Source of the DNA: Haplomitrium mnioides
Lineage: Eukaryota > Marchantiophyta > Haplomitriopsida > Calobryales
DNA length: 20,923 nucleotides
Reading direction: 5' to 3'
NCBI GenBank assembly: GCA_049999725.1
Contig: JBNGIS010034212.1
Span: 1 to 20,923 of the forward strand
Shown here: in pieces, positions 1 through 8,830 of the stretch
Layout of the letters: every line of letters begins with the position of its first letter
Position numbering within the stretch: position 1 is the first letter of the stretch
Notes under the pieces: generated by a model
Databases searched by the model: none
Seen by the model: only the letters and a program-made list of their open reading frames with translations
What the model was told of the DNA's origin: nothing
Translations under genes and position numbers: made by a program

Positions 1-140
1 ATCGTCACGAGGGCGAGCAAGGCCAGGGAAGAGGGACGCCTCGATCCCGCAAGCAAGAGCGAGCCCTACAAAGGCCAATCGAACGCTCCATCCGAGCCGG
101 TAAGCCCTGACGAAAGAGTGGAGTCTCCGAGAGGTCCTGC

Positions 141-205
141 GAGATTCCCCGGAAACGTGGCGTCTCCACAGCCTTTGTGGGATTCCACGGACGACGTGGC
201 GACAC
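141..205 (+). repeat. 39-bp tandem modules with ACGTGGC core
   Basis: Two adjacent copies of a GATTCC-CGGA-ACGTGGCG module; the ACGTGGC cores are at 155-161 and 194-200, exactly 39 bp apart. The matching stretch of E2 (20316-20380) has the same pair with a 40-bp offset, the second core changed to AGGTGGC. ACGTGGC is the core of plant G-box/ABRE elements; whether it acts as one here is inference. Confidence 0.6.
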
Positions 206-246
206 CAGGAGGCCTGCGGATCTGCGGACAGGCGCCTCGCTAAGAG

Positions 247-346
247 GAGAGCCCACTTAACAGGGTTTCGATCTGTCTTACGACGTGGAGAGCCCGATTA
301 AAAGGGATCCGCGAGGAATCCAATAGGGGAGCAAGGAAGAGAGCCC
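247..346 (+). repeat. GAGAGCCC short repeats
   Basis: GAGAGCCC occurs at 247-254, 288-295 and 339-346, that is, offsets of 41 and 51 bp. The first two copies continue with a similar downstream stretch (a TTAA-containing segment followed by AGGG). The E2 copy keeps the first pair in diverged form near 20452 and 20493, again about 41 bp apart. Confidence 0.5.
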
Positions 347-779
347 GAAGCAGCAACATATCGAGGGTCTGGTCGAAGGAGAACGGAAGGCTGCAAGAAG
401 GGTGATCTATCTGAGATCCGAGAAGGGGAGTTCCGAGGAAGCCAAAAGGGTGATCCATCACCAAACCGACCAACGAGGAGAAGGCTGAGCCGAAAAGGGG
501 ATTTAGTGCAGGTTTGACCGACGGAGGAGCCAGCAGGCGCTGAAAGGGTGATTCAACGCAGCTTCGACATGACCAAGGGCAAAAGTTCGACGAGTTCAAC
601 CACAACATCTGAAAGTTTGACAAAGGGGCGAAGGGCCTTGTAGTTCCTATATCGAGCTTTCGGAGAAGATAACGAAGGGAGCCTTAGGTGCACGCATAGT
701 TCTTATCTCGAGGGAAGGACGAAACGACGGCATCGGCACAATTCTTATTTGGCAAGCAGAGTAAGGTCCGCATCGGCTA

Positions 780-835
780 TTCGGATGACGTGGCGAGCGC
801 AGGGAGTCCGCGGGAGAGCTTCAGAAACGTGGCGC
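780..835 (+). repeat. Second ACGTGGC module pair
   Basis: ACGTGGC cores at 788-794 and 827-833, again exactly 39 bp apart, each within a GACGTGGCG or AACGTGGCG context. A variant (ACGTAGC) follows near 942 and another exact core at 1097-1103. The spacing equals that of the pair at 155 and 194, which supports an ancestral 39-bp unit. Confidence 0.55.
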
Positions 836-893
836 GTTGGAGATCAAGGTAAGATTTCCGACGGTCAACTTCGGAAGAATGGTCGGCGTGAAG

Positions 894-926
894 GTCCGTC
901 TACCCCCTTGCGGGGTGGCATCGGAT
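894..926 (+). other. Imperfect hairpin with CCCC-TTGC-GGGG tip
   Basis: The arms are GTCCG (894-898) with CGGAT (922-926) and CCCC (904-907) with GGGG (912-915) around a TTGC loop. The E2 copy at 20832-20864 has GTCCG with CGGAC, so the outer pair is kept either as a G-T wobble or a G-C pair. GGCGCC follows soon after in both copies. The role is unknown. Confidence 0.45.
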
Positions 927-1067
927 GGCGCCATTCGGAGGACGTAGCGACTCTAGGGACCCCATAGCAGCTCATGGGACACGCGACAGCAGGAGAAGGA
1001 CTCATCGAACCTCGGGTTAAGAACGGGTCAACCACGGAGGAGAGCGTTAGCGCGACGATCAGCCTAG

Positions 1068-1079
1068 CCCCTTGCGGGG
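1068..1079 (+). repeat. Second CCCCTTGCGGGG copy
   Basis: Exact repeat of the 12-base tip found at 904-915, about 164 bp downstream, followed by GGCGG and, at 1097, another ACGTGGC core. The outer arms seen at 894-926 are not conserved here. Confidence 0.5.
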
Positions 1080-1698
1080 CGGCGGTGCAACGGGTGACGT
1101 GGCGCGAAGAGGGTGACTTGGGATCTGTAGAGGAATATTTGGAGATTCTGTGAACTGGGTTTCGCGGGGTGCTTCGGAACTCTGTTCCGAAGAGCCCTTC
1201 AGACTCAACCATAAGAATCTACGGAATCTCAGCCGCAAGATTCCTCAAACTCCCCATCGATATTACCGTTGTACTTTCATCATCACGGGACACGCGGCGC
1301 GCGCTTCTTGTTGGTTGTAACGGGATTAACTGGCGAGCGCCACGCATCGTCACCTCCCAGCTCCAGGGAGCTAATGGGATGAACGACCTTTCTTGAGATC
1401 GAGCTTGCGAGTTCAGCGCTCGCAAGGGGAGTATACCTTGGCGACCTTCGAATTCTTCTAGGTTGATGTACGGGCAACCTCAAGGTGCGAGGCGACTGCA
1501 CGCTAAGAGGAATCGCAACGAAGGGGGGCTGGAATGAGAATTCACTAACAAGACCACGTGAAGCAGAGGTACTCGCTCAAGGGGAACCGGGGGATTTAGA
1601 GGAGGATTGGGAGGAGACCCAAGTGACCTCATCCTTGCAGGCGGACCACGACGGAGGGTGACTGATACGGGGTCTCGATTGGATTCTGGCCGGCTAAG

Positions 1699-1890
1699 AC
1701 TTCAGGAGAGGCCACCATGGAAGGACTTGGGATCGTCTCTGCATTTTTTGTATAGGAGCATCACGATCTAAGGACAAGGAAATCGCAACAAGGGGCAGCT
1801 GGGGTGGGAGTCCCAGTTATTACTTCGGGAGAGGCTGCCAAGTGAGAAGCTTGGGGTTGTCTCTGCCATTCCTTGTGCGCAGGTATCAGC
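1699..1890 (+). repeat. Imperfect ~70-bp direct repeat
   Basis: The stretch 1699-1768 and the stretch 1822-1890 are diverged copies offset by 123 bp. Shared blocks include ACTTC-GGAGAGGC, CTTGGG(A/G)T and GTCTCTGC. A weaker echo links about 1510 and 1781 (AATCGCAAC followed by a G-rich run and CTGG). Confidence 0.45.
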
Positions 1891-1915
1891 CCAGAGTGTT
1901 CGGAGTACACTCTGG
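1891..1915 (+). other. Perfect 9-bp inverted repeat
   Basis: CCAGAGTGT at 1891-1899 and its exact reverse complement ACACTCTGG at 1907-1915 are separated by 7 bases (TCGGAGT). It could form a stem-loop in RNA or be a protein-binding dyad. No T-run follows, so a terminator is unlikely. Confidence 0.5.
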
Positions 1916-2400
1916 TGTAATTCTTCAAATGGAGATGAGAGGAGGGGGGCTGCGCTAGTGCTAGTGCACTACGTAGTAAGACCTGTCAAGGCTCGGGGGT
2001 GGAGTGAGCTACTTGCAGTTGGGAAAGCTGTCTTCCAGAGGTGGAAGTCAAAGAAACTCTCTTCCTAGCCTAAGGAAGTAAAAGCATGGCTTCTCGCGAG
2101 GGAAGTTTAAAAACTATATGGAGAGGAGGGTGTGTGGGTTGCTGGGCTACAATTGTAAGGCAGTGGGACTCATAAGGGAAGTATTGTTTTGTAGAAATCC
2201 AGAGGGCCTTCAAGGACTCTGTTCTCTCTTGCATTTAGTGTGTAAATCGTTTGTCTATATCTGTGTAGCTAGATTTCCTTTCTGCTTTGTGTCCTAGTGC
2301 CTTATTAGATTAGAAGGCATCAGATCAGTTGAGCAGACCCTGGGAACATCCTTGGAGGGGGAGTCCCATCCCTCGACACAAGTTCTGGTATTTTGGAGGT

Positions 2401-2857
2401 GAATGCTCTCTGTCCCCGATTCTTTTGCATAGTTAGGAATTAGATCACATTAGGATAGTTAGGATAATATGTTTTCAGTTCTGAGACAACCCTGAGAGGG
2501 GGAGTCCAGTCTTGTTGTATTGTTAAGGTGGTGCAGGTCACCAACACCTATTCTGCCCCAAGCACATATAAGGTGGCAGGGTTCCAAGCTTGGACCTTTG
2601 GAATATATGGAAAGAATTACACGAATGCTGGGTGTGATGAATGTGGATTGGTTTTGAATGAAGGAGTTGAGTGCAAACACAAGAAGAGTGAGTGGTGAAC
2701 ATAATGACTGTAAGGAAGGAGAAAGTCCTTAAGGCTTGAAAATGATAACTGGTAAGGGGCCATCTCAGAAAAGAACCTGAAAGCCCAAAACATGTCCTCC
2801 CTTGCACTCAAAACAAGGCCTGAAAAGGTTAAGGCCTGAAACAGGGGAGCGACACAT
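2401..2857. other. Unassigned, gene-free stretch
   Basis: No coding region can be supported. The segment shares GAGGGGGAGTCC (around 2355 and 2495) with the end of E1, so part of it may be an E1 extension or duplication. A short direct repeat AAGGCCTGAAA occurs at 2815-2825 and 2831-2841, sixteen bases apart, just before recognisable element A1 sequence begins near 2858. That makes about 2858 a recombination or insertion junction. Confidence 0.4.
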
Positions 2858-2863
2858 GTTCAT

Positions 2864-3595
2864 CACACTAATTTGGATAGTTTTTTACTGGTTGTGGAGT
2901 TTGCATACAACAACTCCAAACAAGCAAGTATTGGGTTTTCTCCTTTCTTTCTTGATTCAAGTCAACATCCTTTTGTTTCCGATGGTTTGCTTTCTCCTTC
3001 TTCTTCTAATGCTCCAAGTATTTCTACTTTTTTGTCTTGTTTATCTTTTTCTTTGTAAGATGCTCACAACCATCATATTGTTGCTCAAAATCGGCAAAAA
3101 AATATGCCGATAGCTCTCGTCGTGATTGCTTTTATGTTTTAGGTGAACAAAAGTTATGTTATCCACTTACGATCTTCCATTGTCTTTAGATACTCAAGTC
3201 TATAAGTTATCTCTTGCTTGGATTGGTCCTTTCTCTATTTCTCAAGTTATTTCTCTCGTTGCTTATAAACTTGATCTTCCACTTCATATAAAGATTCATC
3301 ATGTGTTTCATATCTCTAAACTTAAGCCATTGTCCCTAGTCCATCTTCTTTTCCAAATTATCTGCAACTTCCTCCTCCGATTATTATTCTTGATGATCAT
3401 AAAGAATTTGAAGTGGACTGCATTTTGGCAAAAAGAGTTATCAAGCAAGGCGGCATCCACAAGTTCAATACAAGGTTTTGTGGAAAGGCTATCTAATTCA
3501 TGATGTTATTTGGGAACCTTCTTCAAATCTTGACAATGGTCAAGAGGTTGTTTAAATATTTGAAAATTGTGGTAATGATGAGGATGTCATCGAGT
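2864..3595 (+). pseudogene. Integrase C-terminus and chromodomain (A1)
   Basis: Integrase would insert element cDNA into the chromosome; this copy is only the C-terminal part and is broken. Starting near 2873 it reads VVEFAYNNSKQASIGFSPFF, the usual end of a Ty3/gypsy integrase core. After a frame change, the GPY/F-type module appears around 3215-3235 (WIGPFSI), followed by the HHVFHISKL motif near 3300. A further frame shows LPPP then EFEV (about 3400), and after another shift KVLWKGY and WEPSSNL (about 3475-3525), which are chromodomain hallmarks. At least three frameshifts and a stop (TAA near 3553) kill it. The DDE residues lie outside the preserved part. The frame ends DEDVIE just before the polypurine tract, as in the B1 integrase (EDVAS). 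Confidence 0.8.
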
Positions 3596-3610
3596 AGAAG
3601 GAGGGGATTA
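3595..3610 (+). promoter_or_regulatory. Polypurine tract of A1
   Basis: AGAAGGAGGGGATTA lies directly before the LTR start TGTAAT. This is the expected place and composition for the plus-strand primer of reverse transcription. It overlaps the end of the chromodomain frame. Confidence 0.75.
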
Positions 3611-3976
3611 TGTAATAATAAAGCATAGGGTTGTGCTATTTATAAGAAAATAGAGAGGAGTGAAGGAAGTGATAGTGAGTCACTTTTAGGGTGGAGATTA
3701 GATTACTTGTCTTCGAAGTCACTGTTAGAGTTGAAATTAGAAGTAACTTGTAAGTGAAGAAAGAGGGATAACACCCCCTTCTCTTGTATAAATAGAAGGG
3801 CTTCTTAGTCCCACTTCTCATTCTGGAGTTCCTCTCAATTCGGTTTGGCTATTTGGTTGCTTGGCTTTGGCTAGTGCTCTTGGCTTTGGTTTGCTTATTG
3901 GCCTTGAGTTATGTAACTCTATTAGAGTTATTTTGAAGTGTTACTTATTTGGAAGTCGGTCTTTGAGTTCTTTTAC
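3611..3976 (+). repeat. 3' LTR of A1 (366 bp)
   Basis: The LTR begins TGTAATAATA and ends TTTTACA. It contains TATAAATA at 3787-3794, followed by the shared segment GAAGGGCTTCTTAGTCCCAC. It aligns with LTRs at 12037-12355 and, on the minus strand, 9577-10042. The three copies differ mainly in the number of GTAACTT/AGTCACTT-type repeats upstream of the TATA box. The right flank begins TTGGC; the matching left target copy is lost because the 5' end is missing. Confidence 0.85.
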
Positions 3977-4210
3977 ATTGGCCATCTAATGTCATGGAGT
4001 CTCAAACAATCTACTCCTACTACAAGAAGCATGTTCCTCTTGGTAATGTTGGTGCTTCTGGTGGCTTAATAGCTATTTCAAGGATTGCAAAGTTCCAATA
4101 TGATTCCCTTGCAATTGTAGATTCTCATACTTCTTAGTCAATTGATTTAGATAACAATATTTATATTAACAAGGACAAGATTGAAGAAGAAGAAGCAGAA
4201 TAATGTATTT
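3977..4210 (+). other. Unassigned; short open frame 3994-4137
   Basis: This sits between the A1 LTR and element B2. The first bases (TTGG..ATC..CATGG) vaguely resemble a degraded primer-binding site. An ATG at 3994 opens 47 codons ending in TAG at 4135; the same frame continues for 22 more codons after the stop, with an acidic end (KDKIEEEEAE) and a TAA. I do not recognise the peptide; it contains a Gly-rich bit (GNVGASGGL). It may be a decayed gag start, a gene fragment, or chance. Confidence 0.3.
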
Positions 4211-5076
4211 TTTTACTATAGATAAGATAACAAGATCTCTTGATTACATCACAAAAACCATAAAATCATCACAAAACTTATACATTAAAATTTGACGAAC
4301 AAAATGTTTATCAATGCTAAATACAAAAATATTAAATGAACTAAATGGAGGAGCTTTGAGAGGTACAAATACTCCTTTATCCATTGACTACCATAACATC
4401 AAATCAAATATATTATCTTTTTTTAAGATAGATATCCGCTATCATTTATTCTTGAAAACTTGAGAGTTTAACTCTCTTGAAATTAATGCAATTGGAGATT
4501 CCACTACTCCAAAAAGTCTTTAGTACTTTTCCAAAGAGAGGTAATCCACACTCTTTAGAGAAGACCAAATTCTGATATTGTTGTAACACTACACACATAT
4601 ATTACATATATAAGTTAGCACAAGTATAATACATACAAGTTAGTACAAGAAGTAGTGCACAACAACTTGCTTACATAAGTGAAGAAACTCCATTGGTTTC
4701 TTTTCTATCATCTTCTAATTGGACCATTTTTTTTCTCTCACTATGATTGGACCACCTTCTACTTTTAGTCTCATTCTACAACGTGTTCTTATCTTACAGC
4801 CTTCTATTTCTCTTTAGTTCTCATTTTATCATGTGTTCTTATCTTAGAACCTTCTATTTGCTTTAATCTTACATTTGCAATATGCTTGTATTCCCTTCCA
4901 ACATAGTCCTTCTAAACTTTCTCTTTCACTTTAATTCGTTGACTTTCTCTACTCTTGTTATGTGTTATTCTCTTTATAATAACAACTATTTTTTAATACT
5001 CTAGCTTAGTAATAGCTTTCTAGATATAGTTGACTCCATTTTTAGTTATTGCTTATTAAAGTTAGTACTTGTTACA
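4211..5076 (-). mobile_element. Chromovirus B2, 5' end only
   Basis: On the minus strand this is the 5' LTR followed by about 370 bases of leader, the same arrangement as 17890-18847 of element B1. All coding sequence and the 3' LTR are missing: similarity to B1 ends near 4211. Its outer LTR end (5076) abuts the RNase H coding sequence of element D, so B2 inserted there. The right target duplication would be TCATG (5077-5081); the left copy is lost. Confidence 0.8.
4582..5076 (-). repeat. 5' LTR of B2 (495 bp)
   Basis: Bounded by TGTAACAC (4582) and GTTACA (5076) on the plus strand, so the termini carry TGTAAC/GTTACA. It is a diverged version of the 580- and 600-bp B1 LTRs. The G-box-like sites of the B family survive only as decayed forms (AACGTG, CATGTG, AATATG, TATGTG), with no intact CACGTG. 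A degraded initiator-Met primer-binding site lies inside, at about 4564-4580. Confidence 0.8.
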
Positions 5077-6060
5077 TCATGACACGTTGGTTAAATACAA
5101 CAAGCAAAAATCATTTAGCAAGAGATTGAGAGTAACTGGCAATGACTTATAGCACAAAATTTTGGTGGCAATATATTTTAGAAAACCCTCTCCTTTTGTG
5201 CACCAATCATAAGCCATTTCTGCAATCAATTCATTTAGTAAATATGACAAGTCATCATTATTATTGGAATGATCAATTGTAGCTCTTTGATATCAAGTTG
5301 GAGTAAAATCTTAGAAGATTCCAATTCATTTCAGATGCATTGTCATGCAAGTTAAATCATCAATTTTTATTGGATGTATTGGAAGTGGCAAATCTTAGTA
5401 TATTATATCTTGATAAGACAATTAATAAAATTTATCAACAAAAACTCCAACAAGATGTTTTATTCAATCTTGTTTGACACGACTTATAGTACAAGATAGA
5501 GAGTATCACTCTACTCCAATAGAGATGGCATTCTCTATTGAGCTTATCAAATCTATGTTCTACAAGATGCTACATTTTTTATGGCTCATTTACAAGAAAC
5601 ACACAACATTCCAATCGCAAAGCATCTTGGAGTAGAAAAGACTACAAAGCTATTCTGATGCAATTGATGGTGTCAAAACCAAGTTTTGAACACTCATAGA
5701 TTTGTTTATTCTTATGAAAGTTGTCAACCAAACAAAGTTTCAAATCAGAAACCAACTTGGCTTCTAGAACCACTAACGAATCCTGGTGCTCGTTGGGAAC
5801 ATGCAAGTTTAGATCTTGTCATGTTTCTTCCAACTATATTTTGTATGTTTACTGCAATTGTGGTGGTTTTAGATAAACTCAACAAGAAAGTTCAATTCGC
5901 ACTCATAGAGGACTTAGTAGATACTCCATAATTAGCAAAAATCAATTACTTTGATATTGTCTTGTGCTATCATAAAATGTCTAAGATATTGATATTTGAT
6001 ATGAATCCAAGTTTCACTAGCAATTTTTGGCGATAATTGTTTTAGTTTTTGAAAATAACA
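5077..6060 (+). pseudogene. Chromovirus D: RNase H end and integrase core
   Basis: A heavily decayed Ty3/gypsy pol segment. It opens inside RNase H at MTRWLN, then shows W-QYILENP and TNHKP (normally TDHKP, so the Asp is Asn here) around 5165-5215 and DALS near 5333. The integrase zinc finger region follows at about 5580-5740 (KHLGVEKTTKL, then SYESCQPNKVSNQKP, in which the usual CxxC is reduced). The integrase core is at about 5795-6030: WEHASLDLV with the first Asp, then NPSFTSNFWR, where the usual SDRD/G Asp is replaced (FDMN). Numerous stops and frameshifts are present. It resembles family A but is more diverged. The segment ends where element A2 interrupts it. Confidence 0.75.
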
Positions 6061-7185
6061 TGGACTCTATAAGTTTAGAGACATATAATACATAATGAAT
6101 CTTCATATTGAAAGGACGATCAAGTTTGTACGCAACGAGAGAAATAAATTGAGAAATTGAAAAAGAGCCAATCTAAGCAGAAGATAGCTTACAAACTTGA
6201 ATATCTAAAGACAAAGAGAGATCATGAGTAGACAACATAACTTGGTCACCAAAAACATAAGAGAAATTACGACGATGTTTATTGGTATATTTTTTTGCCA
6301 ATTTTGAGCAATAACAAGATGGTTCTAGACATCTTGCAAAGAAGAAGATAAATGAGATTAAAAAGAGAAATACTTGGAACATTGGAAGAGGAAGTAGAAA
6401 GCAAACCATCAAGAACAAGAGGATGTTGACCCAAATTAATAAAGAAAAGAGAAAATCTAATACTTGCTTGTTTGGAGTTGTTGCAAGCAAACTCTACAAC
6501 CGGTAAGAAACTATCCCAATATCTGTGATGAACATTGATAAATGCTCAAAGCGTATCCTCTATAATGTGATTAGCATGCTCGATTTTCCTACTAGCTTGA
6601 GGATGATAAGTTGTAGACATTGATAGTTTGGTATCGAAAAAAGTGAAAAACTTTCGCCAAAACTTTATAGTAAATCATGGATCTCTATCAAATATTAACA
6701 CCTTGGGCATTCCACAATAGTAGAAGACTATATCAAAGTGAATTTTGACCAACTACGGAGCATTCTTATATGTCCACCATGAGTGTTAAATGAATATGTT
6801 TGTTGAGCTAATCTACAAACACCACACTAGTAGTAAACCCACAAAGCATAGTTGGGAGTGAAGTGATAAGATCTAAACTTACATGTTCCCAATGAGATAT
6901 AGGTATTGGTAGTGGTTGAAGAAGTCCAATTGGTTTATGATTTGAATCCTTGTTTTGGTGACAATTTTTATAAGAGCGAATAAAAGCACAAACGCCTAGA
7001 GCTAGGTTTGGACACCACAAATTGCATTGAAGCAACTTCATAGTCTTGTGTAATCCAAGATGCCCAAAGATTGGAATGTCATGTGCTTCTTGTAAACGGT
7101 CCATTCAAAGTGCATCATCTTCTGGAACATATATTTGATTATCTCGATAGATAATATCATCTCAAATAGAAAAAATATGACCCTC
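6061..7185 (-). pseudogene. Integrase of A2 (broken)
   Basis: Reading the minus strand from 7185: RDNQIYVPEDD leads into an HHCC zinc-finger region, EAHDIPIFGHLGLHKT (around 7030-7090), then SYKNCHQNKDSN where the expected CxxC is only partly kept. Next comes WEHVSLDLITSLPT at about 6850-6900, carrying the first catalytic Asp. The middle of the core (6540-6800) is frameshifted and the second Asp is not recognisable. The end of the core (CNNSKQ, about 6470) and the C-terminal domain (VMLSTHDLSLSLD, then IGSFSISQ) follow to about 6065. No chromodomain remains. Multiple stops make it non-functional. Confidence 0.8.
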
Positions 7186-8130
7186 ATTATCACTAATTGC
7201 AAGACATACCTGAACAAGATTAAATAAAAGATCTTCTTATAGTTTTTGTTGAAAACCTTCACTTGTTACTTCATTAAGATGTAACATACTAACATTTTCT
7301 ACCTTCAAAATATTTAGTTGATAATTTGGCCATCATGGTTAAGCATCCGGAATAGTGTGGAACCTTCTTGGCTTGTACTCCAACTTGATATCAAAGAGCT
7401 CTAGCTAATCTTCCCAATAATTATGACGAATTGTCATATTTTCCAAGTGAATTGGTTGCAACAAGGGCTTGTGATCAATGCGCATAAGTATAGGTTTCCT
7501 AAAAAGATAGTGTCTCCAAACTTTGGTAGCATAAACCATAACTAGCTGCTCTCTATCTCATGCAGAATAGTTTCTCTCCGCTGCATTTAATCGACGTGAC
7601 ATGAAGGCCATTGGATGAAGCCCATTCTCAAACTCTTGTTGCAACATTGCTCTAATAGCAAAGTTGGATGTATTAAAGTTAACTATACAACGTATTTTTA
7701 GATCATATAGTTGTAGAATTGGATAAGAAGAGACTTCATCCTTGAGTTGTTGAAATGTCTTTTGTTTTTGTTTGTTCATTGAAACTTTGCCTCCTTGCCT
7801 AGTAGATCCATAAGTGGTGTAGCAATATGAGCATAGTAATGAATGAATTGCTGATAAAAACTTGCTAATCAATTGAAAGCTCAAACATTATTTGCTTCAT
7901 TTGGCGTTGGCCACTCTGCGATAGCCTTAATTTCCTCTTCCTCCATCTTGATACCATCCACATACACTTTATGCTTTAGATGAGTCACCTCATTGATTCT
8001 AAAACTCACACTTAGACTTTGCACAATTTTTTCACAATCTTTGCAATACTTCATTGAGATGATCATGATGCTCAACTTCACTTTTGCTAAAGATAATGAT
8101 GTCATTTAAGAACACCAACACTGACTTATC
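7186..8130 (-). pseudogene. RT end and RNase H of A2 (broken)
   Basis: On the minus strand at about 8110-8130 is the RT active-site block VLVFLND, where the usual FLDD/YxDD second-last Asp is Asn. It is followed by EVTHLKHKVYVDGIKMEEEEIKAI..WPTP (about 7885-8020) of the RT thumb/connection. RNase H starts near 7770: FQQLKDEVSSYPILQLYD, then VNFNTSNFAI where the first catalytic Asp (usually in a SDAS/DTS-type motif) is Asn, then LHPMAFMSRRLNAAERNY, and a decayed HKPLLQP region near 7460. Stops and shifts separate these blocks. The fingers and palm of RT upstream are missing. Confidence 0.8.
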
Positions 8131-8830
8131 AAATAACCCATCATAAAGGTCGTTTGAAGTTCTTCTAATTTTTGAGATGATAACCGATATATAGGTTGAT
8201 TATAAAGAGGACTTCTTTGTATCAACTCAATTGGAAAAAGCATTTCTCAATCATTTGGTAACTCTTTGGCAAGTCTTCTGGAAACATATCTACAAACTCC
8301 TTCAAAATATTATCTATCATTGAGGTAGGTGCAGATTTTCCTCCCTCTTAACTCAAGTCTATGATGGAATTAATCAAAACAATAAAGACTCACAACTCTT
8401 GCTCCAAAGAAGTAATATACTTATTTGATCTAGGCCTCTTCAACAATGGTACCAGATGTCTCAAAATAAATTGCTTTCTTTGTAAAGTAACTTGAAATTT
8501 GTTGTTTTGCTCAATCAACTTGAGCAAATCGGTCTTCAAGCCAAAGTAAGTCTAAAATGGTGTCGAAATATACAGATGCAATAACAAATTGCATAGATTC
8601 TACATACTCTTTTCCACTCCTTAGAAAGAATGGTTTTTTAGAGCAAAACATGACATGCTTTTGGCCATCAACCATAGTCACAAGACTTTCCTTCATAGGC
8701 ATAAATTTTGCTTTGATTACCTTAGCAAAACATATTGACCTAGAATTTTCAAAACTCCTGCAATCCATCAACATTCTGCAAGAGTGCTCCTCAATCATAT
8801 CGTTAAGATAGAACAAAGTACTTCAAATAC
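8131..8830 (-). pseudogene. Protease and RT start of A2 (broken)
   Basis: The frame 8511-8816 is an aspartic-protease-like segment: MIEEHSCRMLMDCRSFE, equivalent to MLVDSGSFE in A3 at 19309-19360, so the DSG catalytic motif has become DCR. VTMVDGQKH and ILDLLWLEDR (the ILG-LxWL motif) follow. From 8510 downwards comes the linker to RT: VCRYVSRRLAKELPND, PIELIQRSPLYNQPIYRLS and LEEL near 8170. Directly after this the sequence jumps to the FLND block, so roughly 100 residues of RT core are absent compared with the B1 RT. Confidence 0.75.

Larger units (their letters stand above)
1..2400. repeat. GC-rich non-coding repeat E1
   Basis: This GC-rich stretch contrasts sharply with the AT-rich DNA that follows. 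It is homologous to the last ~750 bases of the window: position 2 aligns with about 20177, in the same orientation, with indels and roughly two-thirds identity by eye. It is built from short degenerate modules with recurring GAGAGCCC, ACGTGGCG and CCCCTTGCGGGG. I see no conserved protein domain on either strand; open frames here are short and have no recognisable motif. From about 2050 the composition drifts towards AT-rich, with stretches (2180-2330) that resemble the transcribed part of an LTR, but no TG...CA termini or primer-binding site could be fixed. It may be an LTR, an untranslated region or a non-autonomous element of an unidentified family. The right border is approximate. Confidence 0.6.
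2858..3976 (+). mobile_element. Chromovirus A1, 5'-truncated 3' end
   Basis: This is the 3' end of a Ty3/gypsy element: integrase tail, chromodomain remnant, stop, polypurine tract, then LTR. Everything 5' of the late integrase core (gag, protease, RT, RNase H, most of the integrase) is missing; recognisable sequence starts abruptly at about 2858. The nucleotide sequence matches the minus-strand element at 6061-10042 (for example VEFA-NNSKQ is encoded in both), and its LTR matches those at 9577-10042 and 12037-12355. These shared features define family A. Confidence 0.85.

Noticed and set aside
240-1212. Open frames of 115-127 codons in the GC-rich region
   Set aside because: High GC lowers stop frequency. 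The peptides show no domain and the frames are not kept in the E2 copy.
2459-2811. Minus-strand open frames of 64-89 codons
   Set aside because: Overlapping short frames without domain, start context or homolog in the window.
4211-4581. Possible solo-LTR or host promoter reading of this segment
   Set aside because: It aligns with the leader of B1 (17890-18267), so it is internal element sequence rather than an LTR or promoter.
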